DNA from: Rhizobium sp. 32-5/1
GTDB lineage: Bacteria; Pseudomonadota; Alphaproteobacteria; Rhizobiales; Rhizobiaceae
DNA length: 64,000 bases
Direction: 5' to 3'
Assembly: GCF_029537235.1 (NCBI RefSeq)
Contig: NZ_CP120638.1
Span: forward strand, 2,656,501-2,720,500
A program made the translations under genes and the position numbers. The notes below the pieces were generated by a model. The model had not been told where the DNA came from. It did not search any database and worked only from the letters and a program-made list of their open reading frames with translations. How positions within the stretch are numbered: the first letter of the stretch is position 1; each line of letters opens with the position of its first letter. Shown here piece after piece: positions 47,948 to 57,619 of this stretch.

Positions 47948-48580
47948 ATGCCCTCGACCGAATTGCTGATTGCCTTTTTCATCACGACAGCGGTCTTTGC
48001 TTATATTCCCGGCCCCGCGATGCTCTATGCCGCAGCCCAGACGGTCGCCCGCGGGCGCTGGTCCGGCCTGATGGCCTCGCTCGGCATTCATATTGGTGGT
48101 TACGTGCATGTTTTTGCCGCTGCCGCCGGTCTGTCCGTGCTTTTCCATGCCGTGCCTGTTCTCTACATGGCGGTGAAATTTGCCGGCGCTGCCTATCTCG
48201 TCTGGCTTGGTATCTCGCTGTTTCGTTCGAAGATCGAAGGGCAGGGGAATCTACCTGTCGTCACGCAGAAATCCGCCCGGCGGGCTTTCTTCGAAAGCAT
48301 CACCGTCGAGGTGCTCAATCCGAAAACAGCAATCTTCTTCATGGCCTTCCTGCCGCAATTCATTGATGCGTCGGCGGCTTTCCCGGTCTGGCTTCAGTTC
48401 GTCATCCTTGGAACGCTGGTCAACCTGATGTTTTCCTCGGCGGATATCGTTTGCGTCTTTCTCGCGGGCGCATTGCTCGGGCGCCTGCGGAAATCCAGTC
48501 AGGCGCGCCGGATGATGCAGCGGGCAGGGGGCAGTCTGCTTGTCGGCCTAGGCCTGCATCTGGCTTTCCAGAAAAGCTGA
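47948..48580 (+). CDS. LysE family exporter
   Basis: 210 residues, six hydrophobic segments. 'FAYIPGPAMLYAAAQTVARGRWSGLMASLGIHIGGYVHVFAAAAGL' is the LysE/RhtB start with P-G-P, and 'ESITVEVLNPKTAIFFMAFLPQFID' the conserved middle. Substrate unknown. Paralogue of the protein at 43998. Confidence 0.92.
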   Translation: MPSTELLIAFFITTAVFAYIPGPAMLYAAAQTVARGRWSGLMASLGIHIGGYVHVFAAAAGLSVLFHAVPVLYMAVKFAGAAYLVWLGISLFRSKIEGQGNLPVVTQKSARRAFFESITVEVLNPKTAIFFMAFLPQFIDASAAFPVWLQFVILGTLVNLMFSSADIVCVFLAGALLGRLRKSSQARRMMQRAGGSLLVGLGLHLAFQKS

Positions 48581-48707
48581 TCAAAAGTTTTCCGGAGCTG
48601 GTCTGGGGCCTGTTCCATGCGAAACAGCGCGCATCTGAACGCCATGGCATTGTCGGGTCAATGGATGAGACGACCTCATTCGCAACCCGGATCAAAGGAT
48701 AAACCCC

Positions 48708-48890
48708 ATGCGCAAGATCGTTCTCTCCGCCGCCATCGCAACTGTTGCCGCGCTCTCCTTTGCCGCTCCCTCGCAGGCTGGTGGCTACGGCTACAACGGT
48801 TATCACCAGCAATATTGCTTCATCAAGAAGATGAAGTCCTACGACTACTACGGCAATCTCGTCATCAAGAAGATCCGCATCTGCAAGTAA
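48708..48890 (+). CDS. Small secreted Tyr/Lys-rich protein
   Basis: 60 residues: signal peptide 'KIVLSAAIATVAALSFAAPSQA', then a 36-residue mature part, rich in Gly, Tyr and Lys, with Cys in 'QQYCFIKK' and 'IRICK' that could form one disulfide. AAAGGAT precedes the ATG, and a terminator follows. The short basic mature peptide resembles small periplasmic proteins of rhizobia; no function known. Confidence 0.75.
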   Translation: MRKIVLSAAIATVAALSFAAPSQAGGYGYNGYHQQYCFIKKMKSYDYYGNLVIKKIRICK

Positions 48891-48926
48891 TGCAATCGCC
48901 GGTTCATCGAACTGATCTCCTCCCCG

Positions 48927-48955
48927 AAACCCGGTCGTCCCTGCGGCCGGGTTTT
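48927..48955 (+). terminator. Intrinsic terminator
   Basis: AAACCCGG (48927-48934) pairs with CCGGGTTT (48947-48954), followed by T. Ends the small secreted gene. Confidence 0.85.
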
Positions 48956-48999
48956 CTTCTTCTCCCCTGGGGAGAAGTGGGGTTCAGCCAAAAGCCGCC

Positions 49000-50085
49000 T
49001 CAGTTCGTAGCAGTCACCGTAAAACCGTCCTTGCGCAGCAGTTCTATGACACCCTCTTCGCCCGGCAGGTGCAGAGCCCCGACGGCCATGAAGACGTTGC
49101 CGCCGTCGAGAATGGGTTTGGCGCGGCTGGCCATCACCTTGTTGCGGTCGATGATGATGCGCTGCTCGAAATCAGCATAGCCAGCTTCGGTGCTCGCGCT
49201 CTTTTCTTCGGAGACAACCTTCATCATCGGCATGATCATGCCGATGTCGCCGGAGAGATAGAGGTCAGTCGTGGTCGACATGACGTCCTTGATGGTGTCG
49301 CCCAGCGCCAGCGTTTCGATCAGCGCATCCAAGTGAAACGCGGTCGGCAGGGCATCCATGGCTTTCAACTGCTCGACCAGCGTTTCCAGCCCTTTCAGCG
49401 ATTTCCCCTTCTTCAAGGCGTCTTCGGCGAGCTTCTTGTCGAGGAAGGAGGCGCCTGCCGCCTTGCGGCTCATTTCGCAGGCCGGCAGGGCCACGAAGCT
49501 GGCGATCATCCATGGCTTCATCCTGGCGACCAGCGCCAGGGGAATGCCGCGCGCCTTGAGGTCGGCAGCGAGCTTCTGTTCCTGGTCGTCGTCAAGGAAA
49601 TCCTTGATCGTCTTGCCATCAGCAAACATCGTCAGGTCCGGTCGCATCATCAGCGCTGCCGCCGCCTTGCGATCATCGACGATCTCGTCGGATTCGACGA
49701 TCACGGTTGCGGCTTTTTCATAGGCGGCGTCCGCACCCTTTGGCATGGCCAGCACGCGGGGATCGGTCACATGCATGGTGCCGAGCAGATAGGAAGGCTC
49801 AACACCCGCCTTTTCAATCTTCCAGAATGTTCCCTTGCCGTTCGGAACGGCGGCGGCTTCCTTTTCGAGCGCTGCGAATTTGGCCGGGTCGGACAGCTTG
49901 TAATCGGCCATAAGGTTTCTGCCGCCGCAGGCTGCGTCTTCGGCGCGGGCTTGAGAAACGGAGAACAGAACGGCGATCAGGCTGGCGGCGAGCGCCATGG
50001 GCAGGGCGGCCATCAGCCAAAGCAGACTGTCGCCGGCTCTCGCGGTCCAGGCGCGCATTGGCGCAGCCATCTGTTGTATCGTCAT
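49000..50085 (-). CDS. TraB/GumN family protein, membrane-anchored or secreted
   Basis: 361 residues. The N-terminal hydrophobic segment 'LLWLMAALPMALAASLIAVLFSV' is a signal or anchor. 'GVEPSYLLGTMHVTDPRVL' contains the conserved G-T-x-H, and 'VFMAVGALHLPGEEGVIELLRKDGF' the second G-x-x-H of the TIKI/TraB/GumN fold, whose members include metal-dependent proteases. The substrate is unknown. GGGAG six bases before ATG 50085 supports this start. Confidence 0.88.
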   Translation of the reverse strand: MTIQQMAAPMRAWTARAGDSLLWLMAALPMALAASLIAVLFSVSQARAEDAACGGRNLMADYKLSDPAKFAALEKEAAAVPNGKGTFWKIEKAGVEPSYLLGTMHVTDPRVLAMPKGADAAYEKAATVIVESDEIVDDRKAAAALMMRPDLTMFADGKTIKDFLDDDQEQKLAADLKARGIPLALVARMKPWMIASFVALPACEMSRKAAGASFLDKKLAEDALKKGKSLKGLETLVEQLKAMDALPTAFHLDALIETLALGDTIKDVMSTTTDLYLSGDIGMIMPMMKVVSEEKSASTEAGYADFEQRIIIDRNKVMASRAKPILDGGNVFMAVGALHLPGEEGVIELLRKDGFTVTATN

Positions 50086-50181
50086 TGCAGTCTCCCGGGC
50101 GAATGCTTTTGCGCAGACCCTAAGGCCTGAAGCCTGAGGGCCTATTTAAGGAATATGGTTAACCTCTGTGATCGGCGACAA

Positions 50182-51117
50182 TCAGGCGCGCGGATGAGCC
50201 CGGTCGTAGATTTCCAGAAGCCGCGCCGAATCGACGCCGGTATAGACCTGCGTCGTTGAAAGGCTGGCATGGCCGAGCAATTCCTGGATGGTGCGCAGAT
50301 CGCCGCCGCCGGCCAGAAGATGGGTGGCAAAGGAATGGCGTAGCGCATGCGGTGTCGCGGTGTCGGGCAGGCCAAGGGCGCCGCGCAGCTTTTGCATGTC
50401 GCGCTGGATGATCGCCGCTTGCAGCTTGCCGCCGCGGGCGCCGCGAAACAGCGGGCCGTCTGCGGCAAGATGGTAGGGGCAGAGTGACCGGTAGGCATTC
50501 ACGGCCTCGATCGCCGGGCCGATCAGTGGCACGATCCGGGTCTTGCCGCCCTTGCCGTTGATTCTGAGCGCTGTCGGTGTGCCCTCGAAATCGGCGGGCG
50601 TCAGGTCGAGTGCTTCGGAGATGCGCAGGCCGCAGCCGTAGAGCAAGGTCAGCACCGCCGCATTGCGCGTTGCGATCCAGGGCTCGTCGTTCAGCTGGGC
50701 CTCTGATGTCACGACGTTCAACGCGTCTCGGTCGGTCAGCGGTTTCGGCAGGGATTTCGGCTGTTTCGGCGAGCGTACCGCACTGGCGCCGGCGGCATTG
50801 GCAAGCCCCTTCTTCTCAAGATGCCGCAGGAAGGAGCGCAGGCCGGCCAAACCTCGCCCGAGCGTGCGGGCGCCGGCACCATCACGGCGGCGGGCCGCAA
50901 GAAAGCCACGCAGGTCGCCGGGGCGCAACGCATGGATGTCGGATAGCTTGGCCGGGCCGGCAAGATGGCCGGTCAGGAAGGTCAGGAACTGCCGGCTGTC
51001 GCGCTCATAGGCTTCGACCGTCTTTCCCGACAGCCGCCGCTCCTGCGCAAGGCTGTCCAGCCATCGCTGCCGCTCGCTCATGAGCTCTGAATTGCCGATC
51101 ACCAGTAATTCGTTCAC
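50182..51117 (-). CDS. xerC: Tyrosine recombinase XerC
   Basis: 311 residues. N-terminal SAM-like core-binding domain, then the catalytic residues: Arg in 'LLYGCGLRISEAL', Lys in 'NGKGGKTRIVPL', 'PHALRHSFATHLL', 'LLGHASLSTTQVYT'. It resolves chromosome dimers at dif with XerD. It is chromosomal housekeeping and unrelated to the element integrase at 2453. Divergent from the acyltransferase. Confidence 0.93.
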   Translation of the reverse strand: MNELLVIGNSELMSERQRWLDSLAQERRLSGKTVEAYERDSRQFLTFLTGHLAGPAKLSDIHALRPGDLRGFLAARRRDGAGARTLGRGLAGLRSFLRHLEKKGLANAAGASAVRSPKQPKSLPKPLTDRDALNVVTSEAQLNDEPWIATRNAAVLTLLYGCGLRISEALDLTPADFEGTPTALRINGKGGKTRIVPLIGPAIEAVNAYRSLCPYHLAADGPLFRGARGGKLQAAIIQRDMQKLRGALGLPDTATPHALRHSFATHLLAGGGDLRTIQELLGHASLSTTQVYTGVDSARLLEIYDRAHPRA

Positions 51118-51252
51118 GTCCTGCTCCGCAGCCTTTAATCTCTGTCCACTCTGCGGTTTGCGCGTTATGTTTTTGATAACGCCATCTTGGAATCTGTCAT
51201 TCCGGGATCATATTCAGCTGTCATAGCAGGGCCAGACAAGGCGGAAGTAACG

Positions 51253-52179
51253 ATGGACAGACGGGTTTCGGCAACCGGTTTCGCGCAGTTCGCAGAAGCG
51301 CTCGCCCTGGTCTCCCAGGGGCAGCCCGGCCATATCGTCGATACGCTGATTGCTGAGCGCGGGCGCAAGATCGCCACCCATCCGCTCTGGCCGGTAATGC
51401 GGCCATTTATCTACACGCTGCTCAATTATCGCAAGGCGATCGATCTCGCCGATTCGGTCTCCAACATGCCGGGCTTCCAGGCATTCGAGCATCTGAGCAG
51501 CCTCCTTTCGCTGGATATCCAGGTGCGCCATGCCGATCGGATTCCAGAGAAGGGCGGCTTTCTGCTGGTCAGCAATCACCCGACCGGTATCGCCGATGGC
51601 ATCGCGGTCTTCGATCTCCTGAAGACCCGTCGTCCCGACATGATGTTCTTTGCCAATCGCGATGCTATCAGGGTCAATCCGCGTTTCATCGAGATGGTCA
51701 TTCCAGTTGAATGGCGCGAGGAACACAAGAGCAAGCTGAAGGCGCGCGAGACGTTGCAGGTGACAAACCGGGCGATCGCCCAAGAGAAAGCCACGGTGCT
51801 GTTTCCCTCCGGCCGCATCGCCTACTGGGCGAATGGCAGGCTGAACGAGCGCCCGTGGAAAACCTCGGCCGTCGGCTTTGCCCGCAAATACAATCTGCCG
51901 ATCCTCCCGGTCCACATGACGGCGCGCAATTCCGGACTGTTCTACTGGTTTGCCAAATGGTCGACGGAGCTGCGGGATATGACCGTGTTCCACGAGCTTT
52001 TGAACAAGAAGGGCGACCTCTTCGATTTCACCATCGGCAATCTGATCCAGCCGGACGTGCTGGACGGCGATCCCGCCGAGGTGACCCGGGCGCTGGAGCG
52101 ACACACCGTGCATGATCTGGCGCAGGATGGAGATGCGACGTTTCGCAACGCGGTTCCGTTACCGGAGGCGTTCGGGTAA
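51253..52179 (+). CDS. 1-acylglycerol-phosphate acyltransferase-like protein (PlsC fold)
   Basis: 308 residues from ATG 51253. 'GGFLLVSNHPTGIADGIAVFDLL' is the acyltransferase motif I, with N-H-P-T-G instead of N-H-x-x-x-x-D; the Asp follows as 'IADG'. 'MMFFANRDAIRVNPRF' and 'TVLFPSGRIAYW' are motifs II and III. A soluble or peripheral lipid acyltransferase. Acceptor unknown; in rhizobia such genes can serve ornithine lipids or phospholipids. Confidence 0.83.
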   Translation: MDRRVSATGFAQFAEALALVSQGQPGHIVDTLIAERGRKIATHPLWPVMRPFIYTLLNYRKAIDLADSVSNMPGFQAFEHLSSLLSLDIQVRHADRIPEKGGFLLVSNHPTGIADGIAVFDLLKTRRPDMMFFANRDAIRVNPRFIEMVIPVEWREEHKSKLKARETLQVTNRAIAQEKATVLFPSGRIAYWANGRLNERPWKTSAVGFARKYNLPILPVHMTARNSGLFYWFAKWSTELRDMTVFHELLNKKGDLFDFTIGNLIQPDVLDGDPAEVTRALERHTVHDLAQDGDATFRNAVPLPEAFG

Positions 52180-52204
52180 ATCTGCCTCATGCAGATCTCG
52201 CTCC

Positions 52205-53323
52205 ATGTTCGCCGCCAATTATCGCTCGCTGAAGTCCATCCGCATGGATATGGCCGGCGTCAACCTGTTCATCGGTGAAAACGGCGTCGGAAAATCCAAC
52301 CTCTATCGTGCGCTGCAATTGGTCCAGGCCGCTGTTCGTGGCCGGCTCGCCCATGAGATCGCCCGCGAAGGCGGCATGGCCTCGGCGCTGTGGAGCGGCA
52401 AGCGCCGAAGCGGCGAGCCGGTGCGTATCAAGCTTCAGGTGGAGCTTCTCGACGAGGAGCGGGCGTTGAACTTCCACTACCGGGTAGAGGCCGGATTGAG
52501 GCCGCCGATCGACGCCGCCGGGTTCGTCTTCGAACCGCAGGTCAAGGAAGAGGAACTGAAGGTCGATGCCGGACGGCCGGTCACGATGATGAAGCGGGCA
52601 GGGCCGGGGATCTTCGTCAGAAACGGTGCCGGTCGGATGGAGGACTATCCGGAGCAGGCGCTGACGTCGGAAACGGCTATCGCGCTTCTCGGCGATGCCG
52701 GGCATTATCCGGAAATCGGGACGTTCCGCCGCGCGGTCGATGGCTGGCGCTTTTTCCACGGATTTCGGACCGATCGCGATTCGCCGCTGCGCTCGCCCTG
52801 CCTTGCCGTTACCGCGCCGATGCTGGACGAGGATGGCTCCAATCTTGCGGCCGTTTTTGCAACGCTCGCTCACACGCGACAGGATACGGTCGATCTGGCT
52901 CGGGCCATTGCCGATGCCTTCGGCGGTGCCCGGCTGGTGGTTCCCGAGCCGGAGGAGTTCGCCGAGTTCTCGCTGGTCTTTCCGGATTTCCCGCAACGGC
53001 GGTTTTCGCCGCGCGAACTTTCCGATGGCCAGATGCGGTTCCTTGCTCTCGCCGGCGCGCTGCTTTCCTATCGCACGCCGCGCTTCATTGCCCTCAACGA
53101 GCCGGAAACCAGCCTGCATCCGGATATGCTGCCGGCCCTTGCCGCGATGATCGCAACCGCATCCGCCGACAGCCAGATCTGGATCGTCACCCATTCGGAA
53201 ATCCTGGCGGCGGAAATTCACAAGCGCTGCGACATCCGCCCGAAGCGCGTCATCCGCAAGGATGGCGCCACATGGATCGAGGGCATGCGGCTTACCGGAA
53301 TGGTGGATGAGGACGACGACTGA
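52205..53323 (+). CDS. RecF/SMC-like AAA ATPase (COG4637 type)
   Basis: 372 residues from ATG 52205. Walker A 'LFIGENGVGKSN' (about 22-32), ABC-type signature 'RELSDGQMRFLALAGALLS', Walker B 'FIALNEPETSLHPDM', and 'IWIVTHSEIL' with the switch His. No TOPRIM or nuclease domain fits. An alternative start is ATG 52189 (MQISLHVRR...), which joins NYRSLKSI if one extra C near 52212 is removed and would match the usual 'L.V.NYRSL' opening. Role unknown. Confidence 0.82.
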   Translation: MFAANYRSLKSIRMDMAGVNLFIGENGVGKSNLYRALQLVQAAVRGRLAHEIAREGGMASALWSGKRRSGEPVRIKLQVELLDEERALNFHYRVEAGLRPPIDAAGFVFEPQVKEEELKVDAGRPVTMMKRAGPGIFVRNGAGRMEDYPEQALTSETAIALLGDAGHYPEIGTFRRAVDGWRFFHGFRTDRDSPLRSPCLAVTAPMLDEDGSNLAAVFATLAHTRQDTVDLARAIADAFGGARLVVPEPEEFAEFSLVFPDFPQRRFSPRELSDGQMRFLALAGALLSYRTPRFIALNEPETSLHPDMLPALAAMIATASADSQIWIVTHSEILAAEIHKRCDIRPKRVIRKDGATWIEGMRLTGMVDEDDD

Positions 53324-53331
53324 AAAGCAAA

Positions 53332-53356
53332 AGCCCCGCGATCATCTCGCGGGGCT
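53332..53356. terminator. Terminator between the ATPase and transaldolase genes
   Basis: AGCCCCGCGA (53332-53341) pairs perfectly with TCGCGGGGCT (53347-53356), loop TCATC. Convergent genes on both sides. Confidence 0.85.
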
Positions 53357-53382
53357 CTTCGTTTATTCCATTCCCGAAAAAA

Positions 53383-54036
53383 TCAGGCGATCTTCTGGCC
53401 GGTCTTGGCCCAGTCGGCGAGGAAGGTTGCGAGGCCGGCGTCGGTCAGCGGGTGCTTGACGAGGGCCTTGAGCGTTGCCGGCGGTGCGGTGATGACGTCG
53501 GCGCCGATCAGGGCTGCTTCCTTGACGTGGTTGACCGTGCGGATCGAGGCGGCGAGGATTTCGGTCTCGTAGCCGTAATTGTCGAAGATCTGGCGGATTT
53601 CGCGGATCAGTTCCATGCCGTCGAAGGCGATGTCGTCGAGGCGGCCGACGAAGGGCGAAACGAAGGTCGCGCCGGCCTTGGCGGCGAGCAGGGCCTGGTT
53701 GGCCGAGAAGCACAGGGTCACGTTGGTCTGGTGGCCGTCCGAGGTCAGGTTCTTGCAGGCCTTGAGGCCGTCGAGCGTCAGCGGCAGCTTGATGCAGATG
53801 TTATCGGCGATTTTCGCGATCACCGCCGCTTCCTTCATGATCGTCTCATAGTCGGTGGCGGCGACTTCGGCCGAGACCGGGCCTTCGACGATGCCGCAGA
53901 TTTCCTTGGTGACTTCGACGATGTTGCGCCCGGACTTCAGGATCAGCGAAGGATTGGTTGTCACGCCGTCGACGAGACCAAGGTCGTTCAGTTCCTTGAT
54001 TTCCTTGACGTCGGCTGTATCAACAAAAAATTTCAT
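53383..54036 (-). CDS. Transaldolase / fructose-6-phosphate aldolase, small type
   Basis: 217 residues, the short TalC/FSA class. '[32 protein letters not shown]' is the family start, the Schiff-base Lys83 is in 'NICIKLPLT', and '[11 protein letters not shown]'-like '[16 protein letters not shown]' follows. In rhizobia these proteins are annotated as transaldolase and may complete the pentose phosphate pathway. GGGAGAGAG precedes the ATG. Divergent from priA. Confidence 0.92.
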   Translation of the reverse strand: MKFFVDTADVKEIKELNDLGLVDGVTTNPSLILKSGRNIVEVTKEICGIVEGPVSAEVAATDYETIMKEAAVIAKIADNICIKLPLTLDGLKACKNLTSDGHQTNVTLCFSANQALLAAKAGATFVSPFVGRLDDIAFDGMELIREIRQIFDNYGYETEILAASIRTVNHVKEAALIGADVITAPPATLKALVKHPLTDAGLATFLADWAKTGQKIA

Positions 54037-54117
54037 GGCTCTCTCCCTTGGGACGCGCGGGCTGCTTTGATGTTTCGGGGTTTTCTTTAACGCAATCCGA
54101 AGGCAAGGTCACGGGCG

Positions 54118-56320
54118 ATGACAGAAGATTCGACCGATTTGTTTGGGGAGCTGTTCGCTCGCCGCGTTGTGCCCGTCCTCGTGCCCATGCCGGCCCCAAA
54201 ACCCTATTCCTATGCCGTTCCCGAGGGCATGGCGGTCGAGCCGGGATCGATCGTCCAGGTGCCGCTCGGCCCACGTCTCGTGGTCGGTGTCGTGTGGGAC
54301 GGTGCCGATGATGGCGCGGTTGATCCGAAGAAGCTGAAGGCGATCGAGCTGGTGTTCGATTGCCCGCCCCTGACCCCCGATATGCGGGCCTTTATCGACT
54401 GGGTGGCGTCCTATACCGTTTCCCCGCCCGGCCTTGTCGCCCGCATGGCGCTGCGGGCGCCGGCGGCCTTCGATCCGGAGCCGATGATTGAGGGCCTGCG
54501 GCTGACGGAAACCCGGCCGGAGCGCATGACGCCGGCGCGCGCGCGAGTGATCGAGACGGCCGACAATGGTTTTGCCTGGACGCGCTCGGGCCTTGCCCAT
54601 GCAGCCGGCACATCCTCCAGCGTCATCGACGGGCTGACGGCGCAGGGCGTGTTCGAAACGATCTTCATGTCGCCGCCGCCGGTCGTGGCGGCGCCCGATC
54701 CGGATTATGTCGCGCATCGGCTGGAGGGACCACAAAAGCAGGCAGCGCAGGACCTTCTCGAAAGTGTGGCGGCCGGCGGCTTCTCCGTCTCGCTGATCGA
54801 CGGCATTACGGGGTCGGGCAAGACCGAGGTCTATTTCGAGGCGATCGCAGCCACGCTGAAAGCCGGCAAGCAGGTGCTGATCCTCCTGCCCGAGATCGCG
54901 CTGACGGCGAGTTTCCTCGAGCGCTTCCAGGATCGCTTTGGCGCAAAGCCGGCAGAGTGGCATTCCGACCTTGCGCCCCGCACCCGCGAAAAGGTTTGGC
55001 GGCAAGTGACGGAGGGTGGAGTCAAGGTCGTTGCCGGTGCGCGCTCGGCGCTATTCTTGCCATTCGAAAATCTCGGCCTGATCGTCGTCGATGAGGAGCA
55101 TGATCCGGCCTACAAGCAAGAAGACCGGGTTTTTACAACGCCCGCGACATGGCCGTGGTGCGCGCCCGCATCGCCGATTTCCCGGTCGTGCTGGTATCAG
55201 CGACCCCGTCCGTCGAAAGCCGGGTCAATGGCGAGATGGGCCGCTACAAGCCGATCCACCTACCGACCCGCTACGGCGATGCCGCTTTGCCCGATCTCGG
55301 CCTCATCGACATGCGGCGCCACCCCCGGAGCGCGGCGGCTTCCTGTCGCCGGTTCTGCTCAATCAGGTCGGCAAGGCTGTGGCGCGGGGCGAGCAGGCTC
55401 TGCTCTTTCTCAATCGCCGGGGCTATGCGCCGCTGACGCTCTGCCGGGTCTGCGGCCATCGCTTCCAGTGCCCGGATTGCTCCAGCTGGCTGGTCGAACA
55501 CCGGTTTCGTGGCCAGATTCAGTGCCATCATTGCGGCTACGCGGAAAAGACGCCGGAAGCCTGCCCGGAATGCGGAACCTTCGATCATCTTGTTGCCTGC
55601 GGTCCCGGCGTCGAGCGCATCGCGGAAGAAGTCGATCGGCATTTTCCGGATGCGCGCACCATCGTGCTGTCGTCTGACCTGATGGGCGTCAAACGTCTGC
55701 GGCTGGAGCTGGAGGCGATTGCCCGCGGCGAAGCGGATATCGTCGTCGGCACGCAGCTGGTCGCCAAGGGCCACAACTTTCCGATGATGACCTTTGTCGG
55801 TATTGTCGATGCCGATATCGGCCTTGCCAACGGTGATCCGCGCGCGGCCGAGCGAACCTTCCAGCTGCTCAGCCAGGTGACCGGACGCGCCGGGCGCACC
55901 GGGTTGAAGTCACTTGGGCTGCTGCAGACCTATCAGCCGCAGCATCCGGTGATGCAGGCGATCGTCTCCGGCGATTCCGATGCCTTCTATGATCGCGAAA
56001 TCCATGAACGGGAAAAAGCGCTTTTGCCACCCTTCGGTCGGCTTGCCTCCGTCATCGTCTCCGCAGAAACGCGCGCCGACGCCGAGGGGCATGCACGGGG
56101 ACTGAGACTTACCGCACCCCGCGTGAGCGGCATCAGCCTGCTCGGTCCGGCCGAGGCGCCACTCGCTCTCATTCGCGGCCGCCACCGGTTCCGGCTGCTG
56201 GTCCATGGCCGGCGCAACAGCGACATGCAGGCTTTCGTCAAGGCGATGCTCGCCGCCGGCCCCAAGGTCCGCGGCTCCGTCCAGGTTCAGCTCGACATGG
56301 ATCCGCAGAGCTTTCTGTGA
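54118..56320 (+). CDS. priA: Primosomal helicase PriA (two frame breaks)
   Basis: About 734 residues after adding one T at 55130-55134 (RVFYNARDMAVV) and one C at 55322-55326 (RRHPPERGGFL). N-terminal DNA-binding domain, Walker A 'DGITGSGKTEVY', DEEH in 'VVDEEHDPAYK', 'LVSATPSVESRVNGEMGRY', the zinc region 'CRVCGHRFQCPDCSSW' to 'CHHCGYAEKTPEACPECG', and 'GTQLVAKGHNFPMMTFVGIVDAD'. It restarts stalled replication forks. Two breaks within 200 bases of such a gene argue for sequence errors. Confidence 0.94.
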
Positions 56321-56403
56321 GCCCAGAGATAATATGCGCTGCCGATTCCCTTTCATCAGGACTTGCGCTAGATCAGTTCAAGTGCGCGAACGGGAGACAG
56401 GCC

Positions 56404-56790
56404 ATGGAGTTCTACATTCCGACGGAGACGGGAGAGTTCCTGGCGTTCTGTGCGGCGGCGGTCACAGCCCTGCTTGGGCTTGTGTTCCTGTTTGCCCCCG
56501 GTCTTGCCTTTCGCGCGCTCGGTATCGATCTGCGCGAAGGCCGGCGTGGCGGGTATGCCGAGGCCCGGTCCACCATGGGCGGCTTCCATCTGGGCGTGGG
56601 TCTGGCGGCCCTGCTGCTCGCCCAGCCGATGGTCTATCTGGCGCTCGGTGCCGCCTTTGCGCTTGCCGCTTTCGGGCGCATTCTGTCGATGCTTTCAGAT
56701 GGCGGCAACACGCTGCTCAACTGGTTTTTCATCGGCGTTCAGATCACGCTTTCCGCCCTGCCGCTGGCCTATGTTTTCGGCTTCATCTAA
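56404..56790 (+). CDS. DUF4345-like four-helix membrane protein
   Basis: 128 residues from ATG 56404 (GGGAGA upstream). Four hydrophobic segments; 'ARSTMGGFHLGVGLAALLLA' and 'AFGRILSMLSDGGNTLLNWFFIGVQI' match the small DUF4345 pattern (GG..L..G...L and GR..S...DG). Inner membrane, function unknown. It lies between priA and the ATP synthase genes. Confidence 0.72.
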   Translation: MEFYIPTETGEFLAFCAAAVTALLGLVFLFAPGLAFRALGIDLREGRRGGYAEARSTMGGFHLGVGLAALLLAQPMVYLALGAAFALAAFGRILSMLSDGGNTLLNWFFIGVQITLSALPLAYVFGFI

Positions 56791-56840
56791 AGGCCCGAAA
56801 ACTGTGGGCAGAGACCGCAGGTGACACCAAAAACCTCATT

Positions 56841-56860
56841 TTCGGCAAAATTTAGCCGAA
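56841..56860. promoter_or_regulatory. Near-perfect 20-bp palindrome upstream of atpH
   Basis: TTCGGC-AAAATTTA-GCCGAA, 18 of 20 positions symmetric. It lies about 50 bases after the DUF4345 gene and 190 before atpH. Could be an operator or a weak terminator (no T run). The rest of 56791-57052 shows nothing clear. Confidence 0.4.
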
Positions 56861-57052
56861 GGATGCGTTCTTATGGCGCATTCGTGCTGTTCGCGTGTTG
56901 CGAGTCCAGATATCCTATGCTAGACGAACCGCGACTTGTGGGGGAAACAGGCCGCCCGGCTTGTATTACCTTTAAAATATAGCAACAAATTCAAGATGTT
57001 GGGTTTACGGTTCTCCGCAGACATCGCCCTTGGATTAAAATGAGAGAAGCTT

Positions 57053-57619
57053 GTGCCCGTGGCAGACACATCCCAGCTTATTTCCGGTGTTGCAGAAAGG
57101 TACGCGTCTTCGCTTTTCGATCTCGCACTTGAAGCGGGCTCGGTGGAGAGCGTAGGGTCTGATCTGGATACGTTCCAGCGCATGATCGATGACAGTGCCG
57201 ATCTGAAGCGTCTCATCGTTAGCCCGGTCTTTTCCGCCGACGACCAGTTCAAGGCCATTTCCGCGATCATCGCGAAGGCCGGAATGTCGGGTCTGGTCGG
57301 AAACTTCCTGAAGGTTGTTGCGCGCAATCGCCGCCTGTTTGCGGTTCCCGGCATCGTCAAGTCCTACCGCGCAACTGCGGCCCGTCATCGGGGTGAAATT
57401 TCTGCCGAGGTTACCTCGGCCCATGCGCTGTCAGCAGCGCAGGAAACTGAATTGAAGGCGGCGCTCAAGAGCGTCACCGGCAAAGACGTGACGGTTGCCG
57501 TCACTGTCGATCCGTCTATTCTCGGTGGTTTGATCGTCAAGGTCGGGTCCCGCCAGATTGACACTTCCCTTCGCACAAAGCTCTCGAGCCTTAAGCTTGC
57601 ACTGAAAGAGGTCGGCTGA
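57053..57619 (+). CDS. atpH: ATP synthase F1 delta subunit
   Basis: 188 residues from GTG 57053 (GAGAGAAG upstream; a second in-frame GTG is at 57059). '[23 protein letters not shown]', '[21 protein letters not shown]' and '[30 protein letters not shown]' are the OSCP/delta landmarks. It connects F1 to the b stalk. Its stop overlaps the atpA ATG by one base. First gene of the F1 operon; Fo genes are elsewhere, as usual in alphaproteobacteria. Confidence 0.95.
   Translation: MPVADTSQLISGVAERYASSLFDLALEAGSVESVGSDLDTFQRMIDDSADLKRLIVSPVFSADDQFKAISAIIAKAGMSGLVGNFLKVVARNRRLFAVPGIVKSYRATAARHRGEISAEVTSAHALSAAQETELKAALKSVTGKDVTVAVTVDPSILGGLIVKVGSRQIDTSLRTKLSSLKLALKEVG

Noticed and set aside
52205-53323. 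OLD-family or other anti-phage ATPase system
   Set aside because: No TOPRIM, nuclease or partner gene, and the neighbours are housekeeping; the ATPase belongs to a widespread chromosomal type.
55120-55330. Programmed ribosomal frameshifting in priA
   Set aside because: No slippery heptamer with a downstream structure typical of programmed sites; the same defect recurs in many unrelated genes.
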